Source of the DNA: Camarhynchus parvulus
Taxonomy: Eukaryota > Chordata > Aves > Passeriformes > Thraupidae
Reading direction: 5' to 3'
Assembly (NCBI RefSeq): GCF_901933205.1
Contig: NC_044573.1
Coordinates: 34,258,993-34,322,992 of the forward strand
DNA: 64,000 nucleotides
Under the pieces are notes generated by a model. The model searched no databases and was not told the DNA's origin. It saw nothing but the letters and a program-made list of their open reading frames with translations. The translations under genes and the position numbers were made by a program. This document shows, in pieces, positions 48,961 to 61,923 of this stretch; position 1 is the stretch's first letter; the number at the start of each line of letters is the position of its first letter.

Positions 48961-51900
48961 ATAGCAGTTAGTCATTATACCTTTTAATATCTGAGCACAA
49001 TTAGTAGTATTTTTTTTCTCCTATCTATTAATTTACACATTAAGGCCATCGAAAATTATATTTTCCATGCTCAGATAAGACTTTAAGGTCTACAGAGAAC
49101 TGACAGTACCTTGCTAGTAGAACTTTTCTTGCAAGGCATCTCAAAATTTACAGTTACCCAGTTTCTTTTTTAGCCATGCTTATTTCATTTTTCCAAGAAA
49201 CACACAGTGAGGTATCTATATGATATCAGACAAGTTACCTGTTGCAAAGTGGTTGACTAGGGATTTTGTTCAAAAATTATTTGTTGCTTTGTGGAATTCT
49301 TTTCTTTGCTCAGACGTACATGATGACGTATTTGATTTTCTCCTTAGCCAGACTAAAACCAGATAAAAAGATTTCTGTTCATGCCTTCAAAAATATGCAT
49401 TTAGGTGGAAGCCAAAAAAAGAAAGTAGGATCTGCACAGTGGAATCACTCTTAATAATTTGTTAATTTAAGAAAAGAAGGTTTATAGCTGAAACCTTTTC
49501 ATATTTTTAACATTTGGTGATAAGGATCCATATAAGATAACTATAAACTATACATAACATTGCCAAATTAATTATTGTAGAAGAATGTAAATTCAATTTA
49601 TACCACTGATAATCCAATATAAGTTCACACTTTGGGAAATAGGTTTTTTTCAAATAGAATTTAAACGCTGTATTTTTCAGATACTATTTTACAGTAACAC
49701 TTGCTACATAAATTTTATATTCCAATAGAATTTTTTTTTCACAGCAAAGCCATAGAACATTTACATTTGCATTTATGTTAAAAATGTGGCTGTCACTGAT
49801 CAGGGAGTGAATGCATAAATCTTTATTTTAATTAGTAAAGTAAAACAAAGGAACCCTTATTTCAATTGTCGGTGTGCTACTTGGAAAACTGCAGCTGACT
49901 GATATCTCACTACTCTCCTTGATCAGAAACTGAACTTTTTCACAATAAAACACAATTGAGCCTACTTTCCCTGAAACTCATAAGCAATGCAAGTGTATAA
50001 TCTAGGTCTCAGTACAATAGTTGTGCTGTTTATTTTAACCTCCAGAGAGTTCTGTTCAATCCTGTCTCTTGGGTGCCTTTCTTAAAACCCCGGAAAAGAA
50101 AAGAAAATCTGACTTTCTGTGTTCCAAAGGCACTTAACGTTACATCATGTGTCTTTATAATTAACTTTTTTTTTATAAAGATGGGATTTTTTCCAAAGGC
50201 CTGTTTTCTCTCACTGTTTAAGAGTGGCACCCAACTGGGAAGTCACACTGAATGGTCATAGGGTCTTTCAGCTCTCCCATTAAGACCTTCCTATTTGAGT
50301 GTTTTATAATGTGACTGTTTTTATTCACATCAGGCTAAATCTTGGCAAGTGTGTCCCCAGCTTAGGAGTAAATTGTTTATATGGAGCTGAATTGATCTAG
50401 CTGTTGCTCAGTGAGAACGATGCCAAAAACCACAGCTCCTGAGGTCAACTTCCACCTCACAGGCAAGCCAGAGGCTAGCTAGGCATTAAGCAAACTTTGG
50501 TTTGGGAAACCTATGCGCTCGATCCCTCCCATTTCTGTCCTGTCCTCCCAGTCAGTTCTGTCTTTACACTTCCTGCAGGAGCCTAAGTGAAAGCCATTTC
50601 TTTGCTTATCAGACTATTGGGAGAATATCTATGTTATTCTAAACCAAAATTTTGCCATTTTTCCAGGAACAAGATGGACTCCAAGGATTATCTACAAGAT
50701 TCATCTGGATGTTAGATTCAAGAGTAGATTTACAAGAAGCGCAGATGAAGGTATGGAACATCCAGGCATGGATGGTCCTGGACAGGCCACAGAGCTCATC
50801 CCCAGGAAAGCTTTCCTCTGCCTCCAGGCCAGTGCTTGGGCATCAGGGAAAGGAACATCCCAGCCTCAAAAACCCTCCAGAGGTCTTCTGTGACAGGCTG
50901 CAAACCATAGCCCTGAGAATAATATCACTTCGCTGCTCTCAGGTAGCCTAGATTATATTTCTAAAATTAATGTGTTTTAATTTCAACAGTTCTTTTAAAT
51001 TATTATTTGATGCCTGTCAAAGTGGGAATTATACTGTCTTCTCTTCAGAACATACTGATTGCATTCTAACTACATTGCATTCTATTACAAAGAAAAAGAA
51101 ATAGTTACTGCTGCAGTACTTCTTCCCACTGTTGCTGTTAGCAATGTAAACAGCATATACAGGTCTTAGCGTGGTTCCTTGCAGGATTTTTCCTTTTTAA
51201 TTATGAGGCCCACTTTCATTTCAACTGAAATAGAAATTATTTTCTGAGTACTAAGTAAAAGTTAAGGTGTTACTTAATCCTACTAGCCAACTCATCTTTT
51301 TGTTATCTGTAGTTCATCATGGAAATTTCAGATGCTCTCTTGTGTCCCGTTAGACATGTCTAAAAATGGAATCAGGCCCAGTAGTGCATATTTAACACTA
51401 AGTTGTGTAGAACAGCAAAGCTGGTATGTTGCTCTGTGTTTGATTATGTTGTTCTTTTGCTGCCTGAATTATAAGTAATTTGACAATTTTAGTTTCCCAG
51501 TGCAACACTGTTAATGGACAGATAATGTTTGCATACTCTCTATGTAAGGGAGTATGTGAAGCTTAAAGTCTGCTGTCAAATGGCATGTAAAATCAATTGG
51601 TTTTTTTAATGCAATGTCTTACAATTACTTTCTCTACTTCAGTGTTTTTAACCTTCATCATTTGGAAATCTTTCTATTACATGGCACTCAATCCTCAACA
51701 AAGTAAATTAAATCCTATATCATTTTATGCCACTTCTGTCTGCACAAATATTTTGTTTTTATATGAAGCAGTGGTATAAGAAAAAAAGATTGCATTTTTC
51801 TTACTATTTTCCTGTTTGATGCAAACTTTAAAAAACACTTTTGATCAGTGGTGCTCTTTGCTGAGAAACTAACTTTTCCATGTTTGCTCAGTGCAGGTAA

Positions 51901-52085
51901 GTACCAAATAGAGGTAAGCTTGGTATAATTTAGTTTCTAATGTTACAGTACAGACTGTAACTATCTACAACATCCCAAAGAGTTCAATAGCCACATAGAG
52001 CAAATACCAGCCATAGAGCAATATTGGTCATCTTTATCATAGAGATGGTAATCTAAAATTAATCTAAAATTAAAAGGCTGTACAC
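48961..52085. other. No gene or repeat recognised
   Basis: Mostly AT-rich. A frame at 50652-50951 follows a CT-rich stretch ending in CAG (about 50667), but the peptide is unrecognised and no donor site was settled on. AATCTAAAATT is directly repeated at 52050-52071. Confidence 0.45.
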
Positions 52086-52101
52086 TTTTTTTTTTTTTTT
52101 T
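52086..52101. repeat. T16 tract
   Basis: A mononucleotide run of T follows CTGTACAC. No associated element was found. Confidence 0.9.
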
Positions 52102-52593
52102 GTTAAATTTAGTTTTAAATTACCAAAGCATTTAAGCTTTTGCGGTTCAATATGGAAAGTGTTCTGCAGAAGGGTAGACCTCAACATCAGAATGTATCTT
52201 CTGGAGGCTTTAATCGTCCTCCACTTTATTCACCCTGTCCCAGCCAATAACTCTTTCAGGGCTGCCCTCAGACACAGCCCTCCTTTTGCCTGACCTATTT
52301 GCATGCTAGACACAAAAAAGATGAGATACTCTGGGATGCAGACACATACCCAGCATCTGCTGCCAAGGCAACAGGAACAGGATTATGTTTCAGGTAAAGA
52401 AGGGATGATGTTTCAGTCCTGCCAACACCCACCATTTCCTTCAGGAGAGGCCCATTTTGCCAGTAGATCTAGAAGTCATCTAGGACAAACACTTTGCACT
52501 TGCCTTACCTTGAGTTTGTCTGACTGAGACAAGTACAAAGCATGACTTACAGCAATGCTATTTAGAAACTGGAATATGGGGTCTTCCTTCCAC

Positions 52594-52614
52594 ATATATA
52601 TATATATATATATA
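52594..52614. repeat. (AT)n microsatellite
   Basis: About ten uninterrupted AT units lie between CCAC and AATGAAG. Confidence 0.95.
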
Positions 52615-53464
52615 ATGAAGACATTTCTTGTGCCTTCTTCTTGCACCATGGCCTGAGGAGACATAATCTGATCCTGAGAGTATGGGTTTTTTGCATAACA
52701 CTGGCACACATCTTTGGCCACTTGTGATATTACTTCATTTCAGCGCATTGATCAGGGTTGTGCACTTAAGCAGGTGTTATGCTGAAAGGCAATAGTCTGA
52801 ATAGAGGTGGCTACTCACAACCTGTCAATAAAGGTTTTTTGCATGCAAAATTAGAAAAGGACAAAAAAATATCTGTAGTTGTGGATAAACATAAGAAAAA
52901 AAAAATGGGCAAGTTTAGTTAAATTATTTTCTTATCTGTCTTTTAAATTTCAGTAAATGAAATGGCCTGAAACAGTTTATTTCACAGCAAACAACTCTGC
53001 TGTGTGATGCTGGGCATGGAAAACTCCTGCTTTTACCTTTCTGCAGGACTACACATTCCAGCAGGGTAGTAGCTGGGAACGTTCTTGGGAACACCAGAGC
53101 ACAGGAAAGAATCTGTTAATTGTCTTTTGGAAGCCTTTTTATGAACACAGGAAGGGAGTGCCGTGTCCATTTAGAGAGAAATGTATGCTTTTGGAGCACA
53201 ACACTCTCTGTGAGAAGTCATTGGAGTCTGGCAGTGCAGAAAGCCTTGTGCAGCCAGCTCACACAGTGTCAGACACTGGCGTTTTTCAGCCTCTCAGATG
53301 TCCTCACAGTTCATCAGAAGACAAGTAGAAAATCCTCTCTGTGTGCCTCTCTAAATGTAGATTAAGTATTGTTGAGGCGTGTCTGCTGAAAGACCTCAAG
53401 CCCTCTGAGCTAAAGCAGCTGCAGAGTGCAAGGGGAGCAGTTGCACACAGGCCCCACTACCCGA

Positions 53465-53725
53465 GACAGGAGCCCTGCCTTAAATTGTGTCAGGGGAGGT
53501 TAAGATTGGGTATTTATGAATATTTATTCTTGGAAAGGGTTGTTAAACACTGGAACAGGCTACCTGGGGAAGTGGGTGACTCACCGTCCCTGGAGGCATT
53601 TGAGAGACGTGTAGATGTGGCACTTGGGGACATGGTTTTATGGTGGACTTGGCAGTGCTGGGTTTGTGGTGAGACTTGATGATCTAAAAGACTTTTTCCA
53701 ACCAAAATGACTCCATGATTCTAAG
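53465..53725 (+). mobile_element. CR1 LINE 3' end, second copy
   Basis: A 5'-truncated CR1 in the plus orientation. Hallmarks are TGTGTCAGGGGAGGTTAAGA, GTTGTTAAACACTGGAACAG, GCTACCTGGGGAAGTGGG, CCCTGGAGGCATTTGAGAGA, GAGACTTGATGATCT and the tail TTTTTCCAACC...ATGATTCTAAG. The wording of the 3' part (TGGAGTC-type tail with 'cttgatgatctaaaagac') differs from the copy at 9826, so the two belong to different CR1 subfamilies. The 112-codon open frame at 53341-53679 arises from this repeat. Sequence upstream of about 53465 shows no CR1 similarity, and the start is therefore approximate. Confidence 0.88.
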
Positions 53726-55437
53726 ATGCTCTCCTCATAACCTCTGCCATCTCCAGCGTGCCTAAAGAAGATACAAATTTTTATGTTATGGCCTTAGAAA
53801 CCACAATGGTTGAATACACACATAGTGTATTACGGGACAGGCTACACACTGTCACCACAGGGGATCAAATCTCTGATGGTGAACCAGATTTAGATTGTTT
53901 CACACTCCTCAAAACCAGTGATATAAACCATAATAACATTCACCATAAATCTTACTTGCATATTTAGAGATATCAGGCAAAAATACTACTTACTATGATT
54001 ATGATGATGATTATTATTAGTAGGCGAACTTCTAGTTTGATTTGCAAAATCAGATTGTTTTTTCCTTAATTTTTTATTTAACTGGTTAAATAACACTAGT
54101 TGATGCACCACAGAGGAAGCATTTGATTATCTGTTTTAGTAAGCCACCATGGAACATATGAAAATTGTAGTGGTTTTGGAAAGACTGAGGCAATGCTATA
54201 GGAAATATTTATAAAAGCAAAGTAGGTTTGAAAAGTTATTTCCAAAATAAGTAAGTTACAGTTACTTGAGATAAAAAGATTTTACTGATCCTCTGTCCCT
54301 GAAGAGTGTTTCAAGAAAAGAATATACAAGTATAAATTTTACCTAGCTGTACTCACTATAAGGTGATTTTAGAAAGTTTGGGTCTTTTAAATGAAACTAT
54401 AGTTCTAGGCAATTTTTAAGAGACTGAAGTAGGAGTTTCTGGTACTACATGATTACCCTGTTGCATTTTAAATCTACAGAACTATTCAAACATTCTGACT
54501 AAATGTATTAAGTTTGGGAAGATAATTGGCTTTACTGGAAATACAATTATGTATCTGCATATTCAGGTATTTTATGTCCACTGGCAGTTATTTTTCAGCC
54601 ATGGTGTTTTCATTTTACCTAAGCACTTATTTGGAAGTTTCATTTAGGATAGCAAATAATAAAGGTTAGTGTTAACATTCTTGGCTTTAATGCAAAGGAA
54701 ATCCTCCTGAAATATATCTCACTGTACCTTGAATCTTCAGGATTTATGTATCCCCATGCCCAACTTTATATCATCTAAACAGCAAGTGGCTATTCCACTC
54801 CACCCTTTCAAAAGCTTTCCAAAAGCTCTCAGCAAGTGAGAGGGTTTTTCCAATATCTTTCCTTTCTTCTTGTATCCAACAAAAGCATTTTAACATTACA
54901 GCACACAAAGCTTCTCTTGTGAACTGGCCTCACTTCCGCAAAACATTAAGCACATGATTAATTTTCAATGCACTTTTTAAATTTAAGCTCAAAATGTATC
55001 CCCATATGACAAATATAGCTGATATATCACATATGTGAAAGTAACTGCACACCAAAGTGCTTTACCAATATGAATGGCTGTCTTGTGTGCTGAAAGATAA
55101 GTATGTGCTTAACTGGTTGGACATTTCTAAATATCAGAAAAGTTTTGTTCCCTGTATTTTTTTTATTTCTAAACAAATCCCACTAACAAACCACAAAAAG
55201 GCTTTAAAAATGAGAGTTCTGAGGGCTTTATTAAAGGTTTTGGTTCATTAAATTCTTAGGATCATGATTTTACAAATACATGTTAGTTCTTATTTGGGGG
55301 GATTCTATACTCTTTAAGCTAATTACTCATATGAAGTACAGTACTTTATGTTGTACTATCTTTGGTTTAGCTGAGCTAAATTACAACCTTTCCTTTTTCT
55401 TGATTTTTTTATATGGAAAGTGTAATTTAATTTTCTC
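53726..55437. other. No gene or repeat recognised
   Basis: AT-rich DNA with a short GAT/TTA-rich stretch near 53996-54020 and no exon or element hallmark. Confidence 0.5.
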
Positions 55438-55454
55438 TTTTTTTTTTTTTTTTT
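55438..55454. repeat. T17 tract
   Basis: A mononucleotide run of T in a T-rich context. No associated element. Confidence 0.9.
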
Positions 55455-55808
55455 GCTCTTTCTTTGATTCACTTAAACTATTACTGTAGTGCTTTTACTT
55501 GTGTATTTGTCAAATATACCCTTAAAATGAGGCAAATAATGAAAAGTCTCCCAGAACCTCATGGGGTTTTAGTTAACTAAACCTAACTGTTCCACAGGGA
55601 GTACATGCTAAAAGTTACAGTCTAACTTTTTTACAAGTCCAGGTAGCAATTGAATATGTTAGAGATGATGTACCCAAGCTCTATAATTGTTGTCTACCCT
55701 TTCTTTTCCAAAAGTTTCTGGCGATTGTGAGCTCCATGGCAAAATAGTTCTGCTATTTTGTACAACAAATATAGCTAGGGCAGGACTTCAGCTGTGGTGG
55801 CAGTGCTG

Positions 55809-55825
55809 TTATTATTATTATTATT
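55809..55825. repeat. (TTA)n microsatellite
   Basis: Five to six TTA units follow GTGCTG. Confidence 0.85.
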
Positions 55826-58464
55826 TCAATTCCTCTGTCACCATTAAAATACTAGCTATATGCTCTCTTCCTGGCCCGAAACAAAGTGTCCCTTCCTAAA
55901 CAGGTATAGAGATAGTGCAATATACGACCAGATCCTTTTCCTCCTTCCTCAAATCCCACTTTACAAAAAAATTAGAACTTGAATAGCAGGCAAATAATGA
56001 AAAACTCTGCCTAGAGTTTGCATGAAATTTATTAAGAGATTGCCTAGGACTTTTTTTTTTTGTTTATGAGAGTATTCAAAACATCTGTATATGGATATAA
56101 GAGCATGCAAAACCAAGCAATTAACATTTGAAACAACGAGTGATGAAAAACCTACCAAAAACTTGGAGTTTTTCAGATTAATTTTGTTTACGTTGTTGAT
56201 CTATAAAAACCAAGATCTCATAGTACTAGCAGTTGTAGAAAGTTTACACAGGTGTGTTTTCAGAAAGAATAGATCATATGCAAATATCAAAACTTACTCA
56301 AAATCTCTTCCCAGTTAACTGTGAGCTTTACCCGTTGCAAGAAATGCAGTCAGTCTCACATCACCTAAAATATTTTCTCATATCCAGAAGAATTTCCCAT
56401 AAACCAGATTTATTTTCATCACAGTACATTAAATCTTACAATAGAGATCATTTTGTATGAAGAATTTGTACCTATTGCTGCAATAATCAAAATTATTGAT
56501 ACATTTTCACTATCATCTGAATTCCTTCAGGGCAGAGCTGGTTTCTGGTGCCACCAAACCAAAAATAATAAAAAGAAACACAGCTGAAAAATCTGTTGCA
56601 AAGCTATAGTTTTATACCTGCATTTCCTTAACCACTTTTAACCACATAAGAGGAATTCCCCACACCTCAGCTCTATGCATACATTGCCTTTCAGAAGCAT
56701 CTGATTGGTTTTTTGGCTTCAAGGCTCACCCTGAGTATTCCACCAATTGCGCTGCTCAGTCCTTGCCTTGAAGTAAGACATACACCAGAGTTTCTGACCC
56801 CTTTTACACCATGGAAAAATTTATACTGTTGGTGGCTAAAACCACTATCTCCCACATCCTCACTGAAGAACTTTCCTTGCTCTCTATACAGCAGTCTTTA
56901 TGAGAAGCTCTTTCCTGAGCACTGGTTTCATGTTTCAAAATAGGAGGAACCTTCTGACCTTTTCCAGAAGCTCCCAGGCACCAGAGGAGCCATAAGTCAC
57001 CCAAATCTGGCAGTAAACCTGCCTGCATGTCAACTCTTTCTGCTCTCTCTCCTGTGCTTTCATATTTCATTCTGTCTCTTGGTGGTCACAAATGTATATA
57101 CTTTACTTACCTAATAGCAAAGTCTCTCGTGTGCTCTTGATAAAGAGCCGGGGGTCCCACCCAGAAGTTTTCGCTGGCACAGGCACAGAGATGTTAAACA
57201 ACCACAGACAAGCCATAGGTAAAGGCTTCCACAGCTCACAGGGCTGTGTGATCCCAGATGTGATTATCTTTAACGTGGCAGTGAGCCACACAAAGCAGTC
57301 ACTGCTTTAGTCTGGCCTACAGCCTGCAATAACCTGGTGATAAAGCAGGCAGGTATGCAGCCCTGCTCCTGACAGCTTTGGTCTTGCCCACAAGCATCAC
57401 CCAAAGACTGCAGAGAGGGAATGACAAGGGAAGTCAAAAGAAGGTGACGAATCCCTGGCACTGTTAAGAGCCAGTTAAAATGTTTTCATTTCCAGTTGTG
57501 ATTGATAAGGCTAAGGAAAGGGTCAATGTAAGGATCACTGTTTTCCTTCATTCTCTGAAGAGGCAGAAGATCAATTGCAACCAGGCTGCATTTTTTTTCT
57601 GTAGTTTACAGCAGTAGTTAATGATCCCAGTAAACAATACATTTAATAACATTATTTGGAGCAACAGTGTGCACCTGTGTTAATTTACGGGTTTTGCAAA
57701 AGCAGGGCCAAGGGCTGGCTGCTGGAAAAATGGGAATGAGATCCAGCCACATCTCTCCTGGATAAGCTTCTTTCTCACCGGTCTCACCTGGCAGCAGCAG
57801 AGCTCTACATGCAGCTGAGCATTTTCTAAGGGTTTGCAAATATTTTATTTCTGAGTAAAATCTACTTTTCATAATTATTTGATTAATTCTCAATTTTGCC
57901 TGTTGTATTGGTCATAAATAAGCCACCTGACATTTTTTAAAGCACATTTCAGATACACCCCCTAGCAAATAACACTGTCAAAAGTCTTGCTGGCTCACCC
58001 ATGGTCCACTGCTTCTATTACAATGAAATCAATGGAAAAGGCACAGCAGTGTCTTGAGAGACCCTTTATAAGCTGCACAATAAAGTGAAAGGCTTTGATA
58101 GGATGTGTCATTAAAGATTGTGGACTTAAAGCCACATATGTGGCAGATGTGTGTGATTATACAGAGAATACACAGCAGCTTCCTATTTCCAGTGACCAAA
58201 GTCCTGGCATATTAAAATGGAACATGTTAAATAAATGTCAGAGCATCTAATCCCCTAATATAACCAGAGTAAATGATTATTATTTACTGCAATAGTGTGA
58301 CAGTGATAAAATAAAACAGGACATAAACTCGGGTAGGTAGGCACCAAGATAGACTGCAAATTCTCTCTTCATCAAGTACAGGCATTTTTAAGTGGATTTT
58401 TTTAATATTTAAGTGAATATTTTTAATATTCCTCAAACATCTAAATTTAGGCTCAGGTGTTTAT
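55826..58464. other. No gene or repeat recognised
   Basis: Unique-looking. The part at 58060-58320 contains several motifs common in vertebrate conserved enhancers (CTTTGAT, CATTAAAGATT, AATGATTATTATTTA), but conservation cannot be assessed here. Confidence 0.4.
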
Positions 58465-58479
58465 CACACACACACACAC
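58465..58479. repeat. (CA)n microsatellite
   Basis: Seven and a half CA units followed by CCCACC. Confidence 0.95.
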
Positions 58480-61308
58480 CCACCAGCTCCATGCACCTCA
58501 CTGAGAAAGGTCAATGCAGCATGACCCAAACTGTGCAATGGGTTCTCCCACTAGGAAGCAACTCTTGGGATCATTGGAATGGCCACAATAATCAAGCTCA
58601 GGCACTTACAACTTCCAACAAAACCTGTAAGTATTAAGAAAAATATTTCAATTTACAATGAAGTGTGGGAAAGATTTACAAAGGAAATCTGTATCTGCAG
58701 TTCCCTAAGCAAGCCATCTCTTTTGCTGAATAGCTCAAGCAGTTTTCACTCTGCTTGGATAACCTGCAATTACTTGCTTAATCAGCTATCCTGTTCATTG
58801 AATCTGGACACCTGATTAGGAAAAGGAACTTCCATCCTAAGAATTAGATCACAAGGCTATTTCAGACTCACTGCATGCAATTTATGAATTTCCACAAACC
58901 AGAGAAGGTTGTTTAAAATCATTTGGCAAACAAATATAAAATAATTAACAGTTTTGGGGAAAGTGACCAACACTCCATGAGAGTCCAAGAACAGCAGACG
59001 AAACTGACAATAATTTTGTCCAAATATAGAGGTCATCAACTCTGTCATTTGGTGACTACTGAGCTTTGAATAGAAGTATAAATTCCAGATGGGATCTTCT
59101 AAAAGAAGTGCCCACCAAGCACACAGTGTGTCTCAAAGCCTGGCAACAGTCCATTGCCCTCCTGCCTTTTCAAAAACTTTTTTTTTTTGGCCAATACTGT
59201 TTTAAAAACAAAACCACGTAACTCTCGCAACCATATAAATAGATGTTCAACTTGGTTTGTAATCCTTCAAGTAGATCTGTCTTTAACTCCCACCCTTCAG
59301 GGAAAGCTAGATGGATGCAGTAGACTATGTAGGTAAGATTTAAGTTGGTTTTAATTAAGGAAACTCTTAAATAACCAAGATCCGTTCCCTTCCAACGTAA
59401 ACACGAACTATGTCCTCTCATACAATAGTGCTCGCAGCAGGGACTTCCTGTGCATGTTTTTTTAGCATTTTCACGTGTCTGTGAGCCTGCCTGTGATAGT
59501 ACAGGTTGCTGCAACGTGGCAGGATCTCTGCACTATAGGCAGAGCGCCCTGTGGCAGTCCCTGCCCAGAGCAGCACATCATGGAGACTCCCAAAGGAGGA
59601 GAGCTGGTGTGCCCTGCTGGACTGTCCCACCTCAGCAGGTTCACGGCTCTCTCAGGCCAGAAGGGAGTGTTATGTGATCACACACAAGCGCCACATTTCT
59701 CCTTGCGCATGCAAAGGAACATTTAAGCGAGACTGGAACAGGACAGCTCTAGAGGAAACAGATATCCTCATTCTTCAGTATTGAACAGAAATGTCAGGTT
59801 AGGACCTTGTTTTTCTGACAAAACAAGAGGATTATCTGCGCTTACATCTCAGTCTATAACCTTCACATAGGTTTTATTCATTTTTCTATGATGAGGGAAT
59901 AAGCTCTCCATTTATAACTAAACTGCTCCTCACTTTCTGGAACAGACTTCCTGAAATTTATGAAGATCACTAACAAAAGCTCTCACTTCTTCATTCCCAT
60001 TGAATATTTAAAAGATAATCACAGGAAAACAGCCTTTCAATAGTTTAGAGCATCAACTTCAACAATTAACTTAAAATGCAAAGGCCTAGAAACCAGAGCT
60101 ACAAAAAGGCTACTGGATGGTCTCTAACCTCCCAGGAGCCTTGGCACATAAGATTATACTAATCTGTAAGACAGGCATCATTTATGAAAAGACACAGCCA
60201 TAATATGAATAAGCAGACTGGACAAAAACAACCATGGCACATGTCTGGGGATCTGCACTGCCAGAGGGCTGGTGGGTGAACTGCAGCCCTTTTGACTCCC
60301 CTTTCCTCCTCATTCTGTCCAGAAATCCTTGTGTCCTCAGCTCTGACAGATGCTTTGAAGAAGCTTTCACTTCAGGTAGACAATAAGTCATAGATGGAGG
60401 GCATCTCTTCTTCACTCTATTTTTGGAGCAATGTGGGATAACAGAAAAGAGCATGAACTTCAGATGAATACATCTTCATAGGAGGCTCTATAACAGATTT
60501 ATATAAATATATATCTCCCAACTAATCTGGTCTTTGAAAGGACACTTTTCCATATCCTCTGAAACACAGTAAGTACATATATGTGTTTATATATACTCAC
60601 ACAGCTGCACTATTAGATCACATTTAGAGCATAATATACAGTCCCAGACTGGCAGGGAAATTTTTCATCCATCAACAACAAACTCTGGAATTCTATCAGC
60701 ACTATATTTAAAATAAATCATGTTTGAAGTCTGGTGCATGTTGCTGCCACACAACAGAGGATCCAGGGCTGACTCAGCTGCCAAGAGTGAAAGACTACTG
60801 CTTGTGGGTATAAAGGAGGAGGTTGATTAAAAATATTTGGATGTATGCAAGAAGGGCTAAATTCAGGGAAACACCTAAATCAATAGGCATCAGCTTTCAG
60901 CCTCTCTTGGGGAAGGCCAGAAATTACTTTCACCTGTAGGAAAGTAAATTCTGATGAACACTTGCAATATAATGATAAAACTTCAATTCACGTAAATAGA
61001 GGTACCTGACTATAAAAAGTAATTGATTACATACTATAAAAGAGAAAAGGCAATTACAGGCACAGAATACAGGAAAATTCTATTATATACAGGATGAAAA
61101 TTGCTGTACCGTAAATAAGATAAACTCTCATTTATGTATTTATCTAGAGAAGCTCTGGTCTGTGATGGCTACCTCAGAAAGCCATTGTGCCCTGTGAAGT
61201 TGTTGAGTAAGTAAAAAGGAATTTACATCCTAGTGAACCAGAGAATATAATTTTATCAGTATAAATGCTTTTTTTTTTCCTTAGTTGTATTATTATTTTT
61301 TCAAATTA
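58480..61308. other. No gene or repeat recognised
   Basis: Contains a moderately GC-rich stretch at about 59430-59700 that is open in several overlapping frames (75, 83 and 77 codons) without any recognised domain, and a TATAAAGG motif at about 60809 without promoter context. Confidence 0.45.
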
Positions 61309-61833
61309 AAAACCTGATCCTGCAAACATTATCTCTCCTGCCCACAAGCAAAGCTATTGATGTTTAAACATTTCTAATTTGTGCTTGCTCTTAAATAGTC
61401 CAAGTTGTTAGGACTTTGATCTGAACATGAGGATTCACCAAATAATTTGAGTAAGACAATTTTTAATCTTTGGGTGATTATCAAAAAATTGAATTTGGAC
61501 TCCACATTTTTGGAAGAGTCATTGGACATTGCAAATGATACTGTGCACAATTCCTCCTTCCTTGAAACCTTTGAACTGGCAAACAGCCAAGCAGAGACCA
61601 GTGAATTACAGTCTGTCCTCCTGACCTTTAGGTTAAGCCAAGTCTGCTTTGCAGTACCATCAGTGAAGCAGCCACAGTTTTACTGCCCTCCTTCCAAAAG
61701 GCTGCTGAGCACTAAAGCTACACAGTGCTATTGTATTCAAAGGGCAAACCTAACACATTATACAGGCTTCAAATGCACGTCCTTACCGCTCATAGCAGAC
61801 CTGACCCAATGCCCACTGAAGTCACTTGGGATG
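61309..61833. repeat. Possible old amniote interspersed repeat traces
   Basis: Two short stretches, CCTGATCCTGCAAAC at about 61312 and GACCCAATGCCCACTGAAGT at about 61803, resemble phrases of widespread amniote non-autonomous repeats that combine 'gatcctgcaaa' ends with 'cccattgaagtcaatggga'. The mirrored end is not found, and the intervening sequence is not recognisable. This is a weak suggestion. Confidence 0.22.
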
Positions 61834-61923
61834 CTGTTACCCTCTTTTAACCTTGCACAGTTAAAGCAAACATATCTACACCTCAGCCAAATCTTTGTCT
61901 TTAAAGTCAATGGAAGAAAATAG
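61447..61923 (+). other. Unassigned 158-codon open frame
   Basis: This is the longest ATG-started plus-strand frame in the window outside identified repeats. It begins MSKTIFNLWVII and ends FVFKVNGRK. The middle is serine-, leucine- and cysteine-containing with no domain I can name, no signal peptide and no obvious coiled coil. No promoter or poly(A) signal frames it. Part of it (about 61803-61833) resembles an old interspersed repeat, which argues against a real exon. I leave it as an open frame rather than a gene. Confidence 0.3.

Noticed and set aside
50652..50951. Possible internal exon after a CT-rich stretch and CAG
   Set aside because: The peptide is unrecognised and no conserved donor or neighbouring exon was found. 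Acceptor-like strings are frequent by chance.
53341..53679. 112-codon plus-strand open frame as a possible gene
   Set aside because: Its second half is CR1 3' sequence, and the first half is unrecognised.
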